A DNA stretch of 64,000 nt from Eucommia ulmoides (lineage: Eukaryota; Streptophyta; Magnoliopsida; Garryales; Eucommiaceae), in the NCBI GenBank assembly GCA_016647705.1, contig CM028335.1:24654905-24718904 (forward strand). Direction: 5' to 3'. How positions within the stretch are numbered: the stretch's first letter is position 1; each line of letters starts with the position of its first letter. A program made the translations under genes and the position numbers. The notes beneath the pieces were generated by a model. It ran no database searches. It saw only the letters and a list, made by a program, of their open reading frames with translations, and was not told where the DNA came from. Shown one piece after another: positions 35,176 through 46,468 of the stretch.

Positions 35176-36059
35176 ACTCATTCAGATAGAATTCGGTAGT
35201 AAATTCAGAAGAAATAATTTTTTATATTATTTATAAAAATATAAGAAAGCAAGCGTCCGTTCACAGATAATCCAAATATGACTAGTCACCTTGGCTGAGC
35301 GATGTGTCCACTAATTTAAGATATGGATTTTACTTGCATACACCCAAGTGGGGAGAGTATGTACATTCAAATGCCAAAATAAAATCCACCCCCCAAAAAA
35401 AAACCACCATGTTCAATTAAGTGTCACATGGCATCATCTTCACCATCCATGTCCCACCCAACTACTTTTGAAAAGTCAATTTTTGAATTCCTAAGTGGTT
35501 TTGTAGTAGCAAGTAGTAGATAGTTAAAAATAAAAAATAAAAAAAATTGCAAGTTTTGAATGAAAAATTAGATGTTTGGATAATAAACTTACAACTTACA
35601 TTTACAATAATTATTTAGAAAGTTGCAAGTTATTTGAACAATTTGCAAGTTAATCTTAAGGAACTTGCAACAAAAAAAAAAAAAATTGTTGGGGGCATTG
35701 CCCTTGGTCGTTAAACTAGTGCCAGCAAACTTTTCTTTTGTACACTTCTTTTTTAGGGTTTAGAAGGCATTTGAAAAATAAAATAAGTGATTATTATTTA
35801 AATAATAAATTATTTTTATTGTATGAACTGCTTCAGTTGGATAGTTTGTAAAAATATGCAGGAGCTTAATTTCAAAGATTAAACAATTCAATTTCATATG
35901 AAACATATAATCTGCTTTTTTTTCTTTTTTGTACGTTATTAATTAATTTATGTGGTCAATTGAGAGCAATCGATCAAAATTTAGGGTGTTAAATTAACAA
36001 AATTTATGTGATTAATTTATGTAAAGAAAATATAAAGATAAAAATTTCACATAAGATAA
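35176..36059. other. AT-rich spacer, no gene
   Basis: Includes repeated 'TTGCAAGTT' words (35548-35665) and A runs. No coding or element signature recognised. Confidence 0.5.
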
Positions 36060-36614
36060 GCTTCATGGGTGCTTAATGTAATTACTCCACCCAAATCTAA
36101 TATAAGTTCAACATTTTCTCCAACCCCAAAATTTTTCGCTCCTCCTTTCAATCTAGGATTTGATCTCCTCTTGCAATCAAATTCTACCAAAACTTCAAAA
36201 TCCAAATCGATAGCTCCTAAGAAAAAAATATGGTTGGTGAAGAAACACAGAGTTGACCCTGCAATCGAATGTTATGCTGTTGTTGTGGCATCGGAGACGG
36301 TGTCGATTACCAATGAGATGCCTACGGCGGTGATGATGGTTGCTGTTTCTGGGCTATGTGTAATTGAAGCTGAGATGAAGAAGAGGTGTGCCAATAAAGG
36401 GGTCGAAAAGTTCTTCAAAAATGATGTACCCCGGCAACGGTATGTCAAGTTCTTTGTTTCATGGACATTGAAAGTTGAAAATGACCAAAAATTTGAAGAT
36501 GATTCCTTTAAATCTCTTATGTTTAATTATTTAGAAGCCCAAGGAATTAAGGTCTTAAGAAATTTTCCCACTAAAGTTTACGATGTGTGTGTTCATGTTT
36601 TTATAGCAATATGA
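36060..36614 (+). CDS. Unassigned open frame of about 183 codons without an ATG start
   Basis: The frame is open from just after a TAA (36057-36059) to a stop at 36612-36614. No ATG exists before the middle of the frame, so it would need to be an internal or terminal exon: the bases before it (ATAAGATAAG) could serve as a splice acceptor. The protein starts serine/proline/phenylalanine rich, has a basic 'APKKKIWLVKKHRVDP' segment, then 'AVMMVAVSGLCVIEAEMKKR' and 'KFFVSWTLKVENDQKFEDD'. Such a length is unlikely by chance in DNA this AT-rich. I do not recognise a family. It could be an exon of a host gene, a captured fragment, or a decayed gene. Confidence 0.35.
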   Translation, partial: ASWVLNVITPPKSNISSTFSPTPKFFAPPFNLGFDLLLQSNSTKTSKSKSIAPKKKIWLVKKHRVDPAIECYAVVVASETVSITNEMPTAVMMVAVSGLCVIEAEMKKRCANKGVEKFFKNDVPRQRYVKFFVSWTLKVENDQKFEDDSFKSLMFNYLEAQGIKVLRNFPTKVYDVCVHVFIAI

Positions 36615-37400
36615 AAATACACCAAGATGTGAATGAAAAAAATATATATATAATATAACCTCATATGTTTTAGGAAAGGTTATTTGGTTGCATTGTGTTG
36701 TTTTGAGTAAAAACTTAGAGATATCCAATAAAATTTGAAGATATTAGTTTGATTTCGCAATTGATTTGCACGGCGCCCTAGAATTCTTGAGCAAAGATAT
36801 GTATAAGGCTTTAACAACTTGGTCATTCGACCGGGAGCCCCTAATTTCTACCAAACTTAGATCACATGTATGCCTCTTACACCAATACATGTAAGATAAT
36901 TTGATACATTGAGCCGAGGCCACCTTGATATCGTTAAGTACACCAATCGTACGGTGTTGTATGATTTTATATGTGACACTAGGTTCTCAGTCTCTGACTT
37001 GATTTTGAAAACAAATAGCCAAAACGATTAGCGACGTAGAGAACGCTCTAGTCTTGCCATTTCCAAGATTATTGACCAAAATATTTGAATATTTCAATGT
37101 GACTCAATAATAAGAGAAGTATAGTTTCTCTAAGGTTGCATTTGGGTAAGGGATTTGACAAATCCAAGTAAATGATGGGATTTTAAAATCCTGAATTTTG
37201 AAATCCCATCATTTACAAATCTCTTATTTTGATAACTATTTCACCTTAAGAATTTGATCATGTAATTTTATAATTCTCTTGTTTTGATAAATCGTTGAAA
37301 CTCAAATCCAAAACCAATAATATCATTATACAAGTAATGGTTGGGATCAAGATCAATTATGACACCTAATTTGGATCTAAAGTTTTGATAAACAATTAAA
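36615..37400. other. AT-rich spacer with a MITE-like hairpin at about 37135-37220
   Basis: The block GTAAATGATGGGATTTTAAAA, a short loop, then TTTTGAAATCCCATCATTTAC (37170-37217) is a near-perfect inverted repeat. It is preceded by 'GGTTGCATTTGGGTAAGGGA', a terminus style common in plant MITEs. The rest shows nothing I can name. Confidence 0.5.
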
Positions 37401-39713
37401 TATTGATGTTTTTTGTGGAAGTAATGATTTTAACAAGTGTTTTAGATTTATAAGTTCTATGCATGTGATTAAGAAGAAGAACTCATGAAGAAAATGTGAA
37501 TAAAGGGTGCAAGATGAATGCAATAAAGATGTGAAGAGTTTTGAAGACCTTGAAGAAAAAGAGATGAAAACAACTCTTTAACTATATACTCTTAATGCAA
37601 CCTGAATTAGGATCATACACGATATTTTAAACGAGTTAATTATATGTGTGTCATGATAAGAAGTGATAAGTTCAAGATCCTAAAATGATATATTATATGT
37701 GCTACTTATGTAAAATAAAATTGATAATTGACTCAATTGGAAAACATGTTTTAAAGTATAAAAATTTGAATTTTGGGTCAATTCGGTCAACCGAGAAAAA
37801 TAATCGGTCAACCAAATCAAAGAGTGAGTTTTGGAGTTCAAATAAGATGCTACTGATCTAATTGGTCAACCGAATGAAATTGGTTGGTCAACTGTTTGAA
37901 GCAGTAGTTGAATTGGCAAATGAAATAAGCACACCGATCCAATCGGTCAGCCAAATAGAAGTGGTCGGTCAACCGTTTGAGTCAATAGGTAAAGTTAAGG
38001 GAAATTGAATTACTAAAATCCAATCGGTCAACCGATTGAGAGCAATCGGTCAATCGACTGGTCTTAAGACAATGACTGAATTAGGGATCTAGACAGGTCG
38101 GTTAACTAACTTGTAGGACTCGATCAACCGACTAAGTCAGTTGAAAATTTTGGAGATTTCGTCTCTTGGTAAAAAAACTATTGGTTTTTTATGATTCCAA
38201 GAGAGGAATTTGAGGGATTTAAACCTAATTGAGATATTATCTACCTATTATGTTATCCCTATTGATTTGGTCCATGTACTTTGAGATTATCCTAATTTAA
38301 ATGATTTAACAATTTCTATTTCTATGGTTTTAAATTGAGAATAGTTTTATGGACTTATATGACGGAATCGAAAGTTATTTTTAAGTGAAATACTTATGAA
38401 TTGAAAGGTTGTCATATATGGGGTTTAAGAGTATCTTTTAGAGATATATCTTTGAGAAACTAGTCATTGGAGAGCTTGATATTTGTCTATTAATATAGAC
38501 TTGCGGGAATTGAGATCAACACATCAGGAACTATCAATTCGAGCTATTCTAAGAGTGACATTTATGCTGAGATTTTTGTCAAAGATTTATTCTAAGTTTT
38601 TTATCTTAAGCTCTTGTGGTTTGGCGTCATCAATTTGAGTTCTATTACTATTCTGTCACTATTTTTAGTGTTTTCCAGTGAGATTTATTATTTTCTTTGA
38701 AGTTATATGTTTATTGATTGCTTGGTATATGATTGATTAGAAAATCGTTTTAAACTTAAGAGCCTGAAAATCTTTTTAAATGATTTTTGTTTGATTATCT
38801 GATTATGTGCTTAAATTGTGTTACCCACATTAATTATTAATCATATTTTATTTGCCTCACATTGTAACTATCACGTATTAATTATTCAGGTCATTAATTG
38901 AATACATTCGTATTGAGGTGGTATAAACTCCTTCTGGGAAGAAACTTGCATTTTTTGTATTTGTGTGCTTGAGCGGATCAAACATATTTGGGACGGTGTC
39001 TAGTCAGGGTTGTTAGGTTTCGATATTTTTCATCTGAAAAAGGTTAGGGTTTGATTTTTGTCCTGGTAAAAAAGTTAGGTTATTATTTTTCCCTTGAAAA
39101 TAATTAAGTTTTGATTCTTTCGATAATTGAAATGTTTTTTGAGTGAATTGTAAAGGTTCATCATTTTTTGTGAAAATGATAAGTGAGAGAGTGTTAGTTT
39201 TTTTTTTTTTTTAACTTATTAAAATGATAGGGTTCATCCTTGGCCTAGGAAAAGGATAATTTGTAAAGATTGACTCTATGCCTATAAAAGAGTCATTGTA
39301 AGGGTTTTCTTTAGCTTGGTAAAAAGATAGGGCTTATCTTTAGCCTAGAAAAAGGATAATTTGTAAAGGTTGATTTTGTGTCTGTAAAAGAATCGTTGTA
39401 AGGGTTTGATTCCTACCTAATAAAGGGGTCAAAGGGTTTAGTGGATTGTGAATCTCTATGGAGCTTATTGGACTGGACATAGGCAAGACTAACTTGATTG
39501 AATCAAGATATATTATTGTGTGTTGTATTGTTTATTTTCTTATATTGTGTTTGGGTGTGTACTTAATATTAAACATATATTTGTTGCATGACTAAGATAA
39601 TAATTAACTTAGGAAAATTGATTATTTGATATTAAGTGTTTTTTGAAATTAATTATTTAAATTTTACAACTACCCAATTTACCCCCCCTCTTGAGTAGCT
39701 CTTTGGGTCAACA
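37401..39713 (+). repeat. 5' LTR of SIRE/Maximus-like Copia element (about 2.3 kb)
   Basis: The right end GGGTCAACA at 39713 is followed two bases later by a primer-binding site, so the boundary is firm. The left end is tentative: TATTGATGTTTTTTGTGG at 37401 would pair with the TCAACA end if TGTTGA had changed to TATTGA. Length about 2.3 kb is within the range of SIRE-lineage LTRs. It contains an array of CGGTCAACCG-type words (37785-38120). No 3' LTR is in the window. Confidence 0.6.
37785..38120. repeat. Cluster of CGGTCAACCGA palindromic words in LTR
   Basis: More than ten copies of the word (A)TCGGTCAACCGA(T) or close variants occur in about 330 bases, for example near 37788, 37811, 37864, 37890, 37944, 37969, 38027 and 38046. 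The word is nearly self-complementary. Spacing is irregular. Confidence 0.75.
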
Positions 39714-39715
39714 AT

Positions 39716-39730
39716 TGGTACCAGAGCTAG
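39716..39730 (+). promoter_or_regulatory. Primer-binding site of SIRE-like Copia element
   Basis: TGGTACCAGAGCTAG, one base from the TGGTATCAGAGC site complementary to initiator-Met tRNA that is standard for plant Copia elements. Confidence 0.85.
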
Positions 39731-39771
39731 TTTAGCTTGTTTAGCTTAAAATCCTAGCTAAGAAAGATCAC

Positions 39772-40863
39772 ATGGCGCACCCCCATAGGCCTTCTAGGTG
39801 AGGGACAGTTTATGCACCGTTCACCTCTGTTTGCAGGTGATAAATATTCATTCTGGAATGACAGAATGATTGTTTTTCTTCAAGCCACCAATTATGATGT
39901 GTGGCTAGCCATTGAGGATGGTTCATTCGTTCCTCAGAATAATGAAGTGATTAATAAGAAAGAGTAGCTAACAACCTCTGATAAACAAAAACTTTCTATT
40001 AATTCTCTAGCTATTAATATTTTGTTTTATTATTTAGATGCTAATGAATATACCAAGATTTCAAGTTGTGGATCGGCTAAAGAAATATGGGACACATTGC
40101 AAATCACTCACGAAAGAGATAAATCAGGTGAAACAGTCCAAGATCAATGCCTTAGTTTGTCAATTCAAGCTATTCAGAATGGGTGAAGCAGAATCGATTC
40201 CGGAAATGTATACGAGTTTCAATAATATTTGCAATAACCTTGGTCAACTTGGAAAGCCTTATAATATGAAGGACAAAGTGTGAAAGATTCTGAGAAAATT
40301 GACTAAAGTCTAGGAGCCAAAATTGACAGCAATAGAGGAAGCTAAAGATCTCATAGTTTATATCATTGATGAGCTTATTGGAAACGTAATGACCCATGAG
40401 ACGGCTATATGAGGATATGAGGACAAAATAGGAAACATCAAAAGGAAGTCATTGGCATTGAAAGTTCAGAAAAATGAGAAAGAAAATGACAGCATTGACA
40501 TCAGTCTTGACAACGAGCAATAAAAGGATATGGCGCTTCTCATGAAAAATTTCAGAAAAATGACTCAACAAACATTCCGGGAAAATAGAAAATTCAATAG
40601 GAGTAATGTGGAATGCTTTTACTATTACAAGAACAGACACTTCCAATCCGACTGTCCCGAAAAAAAAAAAAAAAAAAAAAAAAAAAGTCACCTGGGATGA
40701 CTCTAAATCAAGTAGCTCGGAAAAATCGGGTAGTGACAATTCATCTATACTTGCTTTGATGGCTAGTGGAGATAAGGTAACGAAACATTCTAGTTCTTAT
40801 CCTTTAGATTTTGATGATTTATTTGATATTTATCAAGAACTAACTCATGATTATAAAAACTAG
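39772..40863 (+). pseudogene. SIRE-like Copia gag, broken
   Basis: ATG at 39772, stops within a few codons. Gag core from 39810: 'HRSPLFAGDKYSFWNDRM', 'VWLAIEDGSFVP', then 'SSCGSAKEIWDTLQITHERD' and, in another frame (40038-40283), 'LFRMGEAESIPEMYTSFNNI'. A zinc knuckle at 40614-40655 reads C-x2-Y-x4-H-x4-C, the second cysteine replaced by tyrosine. It is followed by a run of 26 A (40660-40686) and an acidic/serine segment 'VTWDDSKSSSSEKSGSDNSS', which is characteristic of this lineage. Several stops; inactive. Confidence 0.85.
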
Positions 40864-40914
40864 TGCTCTCAAATTAATGTCTTATAAAGTACAATTAATA
40901 CACTTAATAAACAA

Positions 40915-43900
40915 GTGATGAAATTCGAATTTGAAAACATTAAATTAAAATACAAAATGCCGAATTTACATTCTAGAGTTCTCAAATTCACGGGTGGTGA
41001 GAATAATCTAAAAATGCTTTTCGGAAGTTCACAAGGTATCTTTGATAAAACTGGAATTGAGTTTAAGAAAAACTTTAAACAAAAGATATTTCATAAATTC
41101 TTTTATGAAACCAGGAATCTTGTTAGATGTTTTAAATGTTACGTTGTGGGGCATACTATTAGTAAATACTTTTACGAAATATCTAAATGTAGACAAATCC
41201 TGGTTCCTAAATGAACTAAAATTGTCCCGACTAACAAGATTGGACCCACTCAGATTGGGTACCACTTAGGAACTATTTGATGTGTTTCTTGTAGGTTACT
41301 CTGAAAGTATCGATAGGCAAGGAAAAATAGTTCCTAAATAGTGGTTGTTCTCGACACATAACGGGTGACAAATCTAAATTCACATTTTTGACACCTAAAG
41401 ACGGAGGTCATGTGACATTTGGAGACAATGTAAAGGGTAAAATTATGAATATGGGTAATATCGGTAATAGGTCTACTACTGTTAAAGATGTTCTCTTACT
41501 AGACAGTCTTAAACATAACCTGCATAGCACTAGTTAATTATGTGATAAAGGTTATAATATTATTTTTAATCATAATAGATGCATTATTAAGAATGAGCAT
41601 GATAGTAGCATATTACTTGTTGCATCATGATTTGAATTTGTTTATAAATGTTCATTTGATGATTTCTTTTCTCAAAATTTATCATGTTTAAAAGCATTTT
41701 CTGATAATAGTCGGTTATGACATAGACGACTTGGGATACTAGTATGGAGTTAATTTCAAATTTGTCTAAGAAGAGTCTTGTATGTAACTTACCTATATTA
41801 AAATATGAGAAAGATAAAATATGTGATGCATGTCAATTTGGTAAGAAATCTCGATCATCTTTTAAGAAAAAGTTAGACACATCTACATATAGATATCCTC
41901 AATTATTGCATCTTGATTTATTTAGTCTAAATGTCATTGCTAATTTAAGAGGTAAATTTTATGCATTCGTAATTGTGGATGACTACTCTAGATTTACATG
42001 GGTGTTTTTCCTAACTAAGAAGAGTGAAGTTACTTCTATATTCTCTAAATTTTGTAAACGTATTCAAAATGAGAAGCAATGTTGCATCATTAACATTCGT
42101 TGTGATAGAGGTAGAGAGTTTTGAAATAATGGTAACAAGTTAATGTAATGAGCACGAATATGCTCACAATTGTTCTGCACCTAAAACGTCACAACAAAAT
42201 GGTGTTGTGGAGAAGAAAAACGAAACGCTTCAGGAAATGGCCAAAACAATGCTGAATGAGAATCGTCTTTCTAAATACTTCTTAGCCGAAGCCGTACGCA
42301 CCGCTTGCCATATTGTAAATAGGGTTTCTATCCGAAAAGGTCTTAATAAAACCCCTTATTGAAATTTAAAATGGTAAGACTCCAAATATATCTTATTTTA
42401 AAGTTTTTGGTTGCAAATATTTTATCTTAAATGATAAGGATAATTTGGGTAAATTGGATGATAAATCTGATTACGGTATTTTCCTTGGGTACACTTCTAA
42501 TGTTAAAGCTTATAGAATTTATAATAAATGTACCTTAATAGTGGAAGAATCTATTCATGTCGTATTTGAGGAATTTGATCCACTTGTGTCGAGAAAGGTT
42601 CTGGATGATGATAATATAGGTACACAAAATAACCAAAACTAAGGAGGTGATACGAAAAATGAACCACAGAATAAGGAACCAAAGGGAGAGGAGACGACTT
42701 TACCACGTGCTATAAAGACAATGTTAGGACATTCGATAAAAGAAATTATTGGTAATTTCGAGAAATGTGTAAGTACAAGATCCTCTCTTATGGATATAAT
42801 TAATCTTGCTTTTTATATCTCAAATTAAGCCTAAGAATCTGAATGAAGTATTAACTGATGAATCTTGGATCTCCGCAGTGTAAGAAAAATTAGTTTAATT
42901 TGAACATAATAAGGTGTTGCCTCTAATTCCTAGACCGGACTTTCATCCTGTAATTGGTACTAAACGGGTTTTTTGTAGTAAAAAAAAAATGAAATAGATA
43001 TAGTAATTAGAAATAAAGTAAGATTAGTAGCACAGAGCTATAATCAAGAAGAGGAAATTGATTATGATGAAACGTATGCTCCTGTATCTAGATTAGAAAC
43101 TATTAAAATGTTACTCGTCTTTGCATGTTCTCGAAATTTTAAATTATATCAAATAGTTATAAAGAGTGCATTCTTAAATGGATTTCTATCAGAAGAAGTT
43201 TATGCTGAAAAACCACTGGAATTTAAGAGTAATAAATCTCCCGATCATGTATTTAAACTTCGGAAAGCTTTGTATGGGCTCAAACAAGCTCCTCGAGCTT
43301 GGTATAGGAGATTTAGCCTATATTTGATCGAAAAATGGTTTTCGAGGGAGTCTTAGCGATATAACTTTATTTATCAAGCAAAATAATTCTGATATCCTAT
43401 TAGTACAGATATATGTTGATGATATTATATTCAGTTCTACTAATGAGGATTTTTGTTAAGAGTTTGTCAAGATTATGCAAGTTAAGTTTGAAATGAGTTT
43501 GATGGGAGAGTTAGCATTCTTTCTTGGGTTGCAAATCAAGTAAATCAAATAAGGGATTTTCATTAATCAAGTCAAGTACACAAAAGAGTAACTGAAAAAG
43601 TATGACTTGGATGGCGCTAAAGAGTACAAAACTTCTATGGCAAAAACTACGAAAATAGACAAGGACAATACAGACAAAAACTTAAATGAGAAAATGCATC
43701 AAGTTATGATTGGTAGTTTGTTATATCTTACTACTAGTAGATTTGACATAATGTTTAATGTATGCTTGTGTGCTAAATTTCAATCTTGTCCTAAAGAATC
43801 ATATCTAACTGTGGTCAAGTGAATCTTTCGATATTTAAAAGGGACAACTAACCTAGGATTATGGTATCCTAGGAGGAGTGATTTTAAGTTAAATAGTTAC

Positions 43901-43983
43901 TCCGACACTGACGGGTCATGTCATTTTTTAAGACATGAATTGGTTTCTTGGACTAGCAAGAAACATAATTCAATTGCTCTTCT
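40915..43983 (+). pseudogene. SIRE-like Copia pol, truncated in RNase H
   Basis: Protease region near 41345 ('GCSRHITGDKSKFTFLTPKD'). Integrase 41744-42250: 'ICDACQFGKKSRSSFKKKL', 'LLHLDLFSLN', 'IVDDYSRFTWVFFLTKKSE', 'RCDRGREF', 'SQQNGVVEKKN' with stops between. RT 42850-43600: 'GLKQAPRAWYRRFSLYL', catalytic Y-V-D-D kept at 43412-43423, but the first RT aspartate context reads Q-I-V-I-K-S-A-F (GTT at 43156-43158) where family members have D. RNase H start: 'IGSLLYLTTSRFDIMFNVCL', 'LVSWTSKKHNSIALL', ending abruptly at about 43983. 3' part and LTR are absent. Confidence 0.9.
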
Positions 43984-44322
43984 CTTAGAAATGTCGTGGA
44001 GCGGTGTTTCGATGTGCTTAAAGCCAGATTTAAAATCCTTAAGAGCATGTCTTCCTATGAGATGGACGTACAAAAGTATATTCCAATTGCATGTTGTATA
44101 CTTCACAATTTTATAAAAATGCATAATATAAATGATACTTTATTTGAAATATGGAGAAGGGAAGGGTATACAGAAGAGGAAGAGGGGAGTACGTTGAGAC
44201 AACGACGTGAACCTGATGAAGCTCCCGTGATTACTAATCAAAGTGTTCGAGAAATGGGACGTTTTAGGGATAATCTTGCCCGAGCAATTTGGGACAGTTC
44301 AAATGCGATTTGTATAAATTAA
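43984..44322 (+). pseudogene. PIF/Harbinger transposase C-terminus (HARBI1/ALP1-like)
   Basis: Frame begins 'LRNVVERCFDVLKARFKIL', continues 'DVQKYIPIACCILHNFIKMH' and ends after 'RFRDNLARAIWDSSNA' at a TAA (44320-44322). This is the conserved end of DDE_Tnp_4 transposases, the 'VER.FG.LK' block containing what I believe is the last catalytic acid. The rest of the transposase, with the earlier acidic residues, is missing: the 5' side is Copia sequence. The acidic 'YTEEEEGSTLRQRREPDEAP' segment is also usual for plant members. Confidence 0.88.
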
Positions 44323-44998
44323 ATAAGTTTTAATATTTTCTATATAAATATCGCACCAATAATATATCAATTTTTTACTAACTATTTCAATTATTTTTTA
44401 TTTGCAGAGATGAGTGCGGTCAACAACTATAACCCTCCTCGACATTAAAATTTGACAAGAATTTTGTTTTCATTTTTTTTTGGGATGTAATACGATTTTA
44501 ATTTTGATGATGTTACATGTGCATCTCATCATTGAACTAATTGTTGTATCTAATTATGTGAAAATGAACATATATTTTAGAACAAAACAATTTGTATGTA
44601 CGTACATAATTTTATATTTATGTTTAATTAGATCGCGTATGATTTGTTTGAATTAAGTGTAATTTTATATTTATTATCATACACAAAAAAAAAAAGAAAA
44701 AAAATGATTTTACACTAACAATTCTACACTTAAAAAAAAAATTGAAATAAATAATTCGTTATTAAACGTAATTCTATTCTCAGAAAGAAACAAAAATATC
44801 TTTACCAAATGCTATTCTGTTCCCAAAACAAAATAGATTCTGTCGTTACCAAACACGATTCTATTCCCAAATCAAAACAGAATTATTTGTTACCAAACGC
44901 GATTCTGCTCCTAAAAAGGAAACAAAATTCCCATCCCATCCCATTCCATTCCCATCCCACTGCTGGAATGGAAACAGAAACGGTTACCAAACGCCACC
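44323..44998 (+). mobile_element. 3' end of Harbinger element with subterminal repeats and terminal inverted repeat
   Basis: Ends GGTTACCAAACGCCACC followed by TAA (44999-45001), the terminus and target site expected for PIF/Harbinger. Subterminal units of about 50 bases repeat the word TTACCAAACGCGATTCT at about 44801, 44855 and 44893. The matching 5' terminus is not found in the window. Confidence 0.8.
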
Positions 44999-45001
44999 TA
45001 A

Positions 45002-45336
45002 ATATGTAAACAAAAACGGGAGAAAAAAAATACACTAATATTTGAAATAAAAATACAAATTACGGGCAGTGATGCTCCAATTTTCGCCATATTCTGTTGC
45101 CCATTACCAAGATCATGTATCAAGAATAAGAAAATTTAATAGAATAATTAGTTTATGTGTACAATCCAAAATATATATATATATATATATGCAAATTCAA
45201 CTCAATAATAAACAAATTAAGAAATTACTTTCCAGAAAAACAAAAGGTAATGGATCAAAGAAAATAAATTTTTAGTTATAGTAAGAAAACAAAAATTATC
45301 AAAAAATAATTATTGAGGCTCAGATCTGGTGTTTGA
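45002..45336. other. AT-rich spacer
   Basis: Contains a short AT microsatellite (45170-45190). No gene seen. Confidence 0.5.
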
Positions 45337-45703
45337 TCAGGCATGTGGAGGCGACACCGCCATGGCTGCAACACCGGTTGCGCGTAAGAGAGCGACGACC
45401 CGATCGACGCCTCTGACGTACCTTCCGGGTTGCCCAGCCAAGATACGAGTCAAAGATTCCCATGCCCGATTTCTATTGCTCATAGATATAAGATCGTCAC
45501 CGCCCTCAAATCCTATCTCGGGCCAATCGCAAACTTCAAGGGTGCAAAGTGCAATTAAGCCAAATCCTTCGGATCCATCGTCATCACCTTCGTCATCGCC
45601 GTCATTAAGAACGACAACAGGTGAACAAACATTTATCTCTCTCCCTCTCTATCTATCTATCTATATGAGAACTTTAGGACCAAAAATGTAATTTTCCCTG
45701 TAT

Positions 45704-45781
<78 letters not shown>

Positions 45782-45937
45782 GCTTATAATTGTTTCTTCG
45801 AGCTCGAATTTCTCTGCGATCCGCAATGAATTTGCAGAAGCGATCAAAGAAAACGAGAGAAGGGTTGTTGGTATATGAGATCTGAGGGCGAAATCACTGA
45901 CCTGAGAGAGGGGCAACAACCCTTGGAGAATTCCCAT
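45337..45937 (-). CDS. Possible two-exon host gene or fragment, product unknown
   Basis: On the minus strand a frame is open from about 45648 to a TGA at 45339-45337. It encodes an acidic segment 'LNDGDDEGDDDGSEGFGL' followed by 'EVCDWPEIGFEGGDDLISMS' and 'AWESLTRILAGQPGRYVRGV' and 'VALLRATGVAAMAVSPPHA'. Two tryptophans and mixed hydrophobic/charged composition suggest real coding. It lacks a nearby ATG, but upstream an ATG at 45937 opens 'MGILQGLLPLSQ' and meets a CAG/GTCAGTG donor at 45902/45901. The intron would contain the AT microsatellite. The plus-strand frame over the same bases (45329-45691) is proline/serine-rich and I take it as the shadow. I do not recognise the product. Confidence 0.35.
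45713..45781. repeat. (TA)n microsatellite
   Basis: About 30 TA units with one interruption, inside the putative intron of the preceding gene call. Confidence 0.95.
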
Positions 45938-46468
45938 CTCCCTCACGGCCTCATTCTTCTATGAGCAATTTTTAACCCTAGATTTACAGAGTCAGTCGAG
46001 CTCTGTATTTGTAGCTCAGCGACACTCATTTTTGCCCCTCTTTGAATGCTCCTTTTACAGTTGGTGATGAGTGGTTATGGGTCGGGACCTGGGGTATTTT
46101 AGTCATTGAAGAAGGAGAAGGGTTTCCTGGGGACTGACGAAAATGCTGTGTGGGGGAGAAAAGTGGACTGGCACGTGGCTTGGTTTATCTTTGATTCGCG
46201 CTTCCCAATTTCTTTGATTTTTCATGTATCAAAAAAAATTAATGTGAAAAATTTATGGTGCCAAATGCGATCGAGCGCAAAGTAGAATGTGCACATTTCA
46301 GGCAGAACATTTGTGGCATAGTTTGGGTTTTTTGATAAAAATTATCTGAGTGAAACTTAGTTGCGTCCTACACAAAAATTCAACGGAATAAACCCAACGA
46401 AATTCATTAAAAAAAAAAAGAGTTCAAACTATCAAAACATAATCTCATCATCTAGAATAGATTAATAA
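45938..46468. other. Upstream flank, GC-richer near the putative gene, no gene
   Basis: If the minus-strand gene is real this holds its 5' UTR and promoter (unique, moderately GC-rich to about 46210). Nothing else is recognised. Confidence 0.4.

Noticed and set aside
45329..45691. Plus-strand 120-codon frame, S/P-rich
   Set aside because: The antisense frame has more protein-like composition and splice context; the plus frame runs into a microsatellite.
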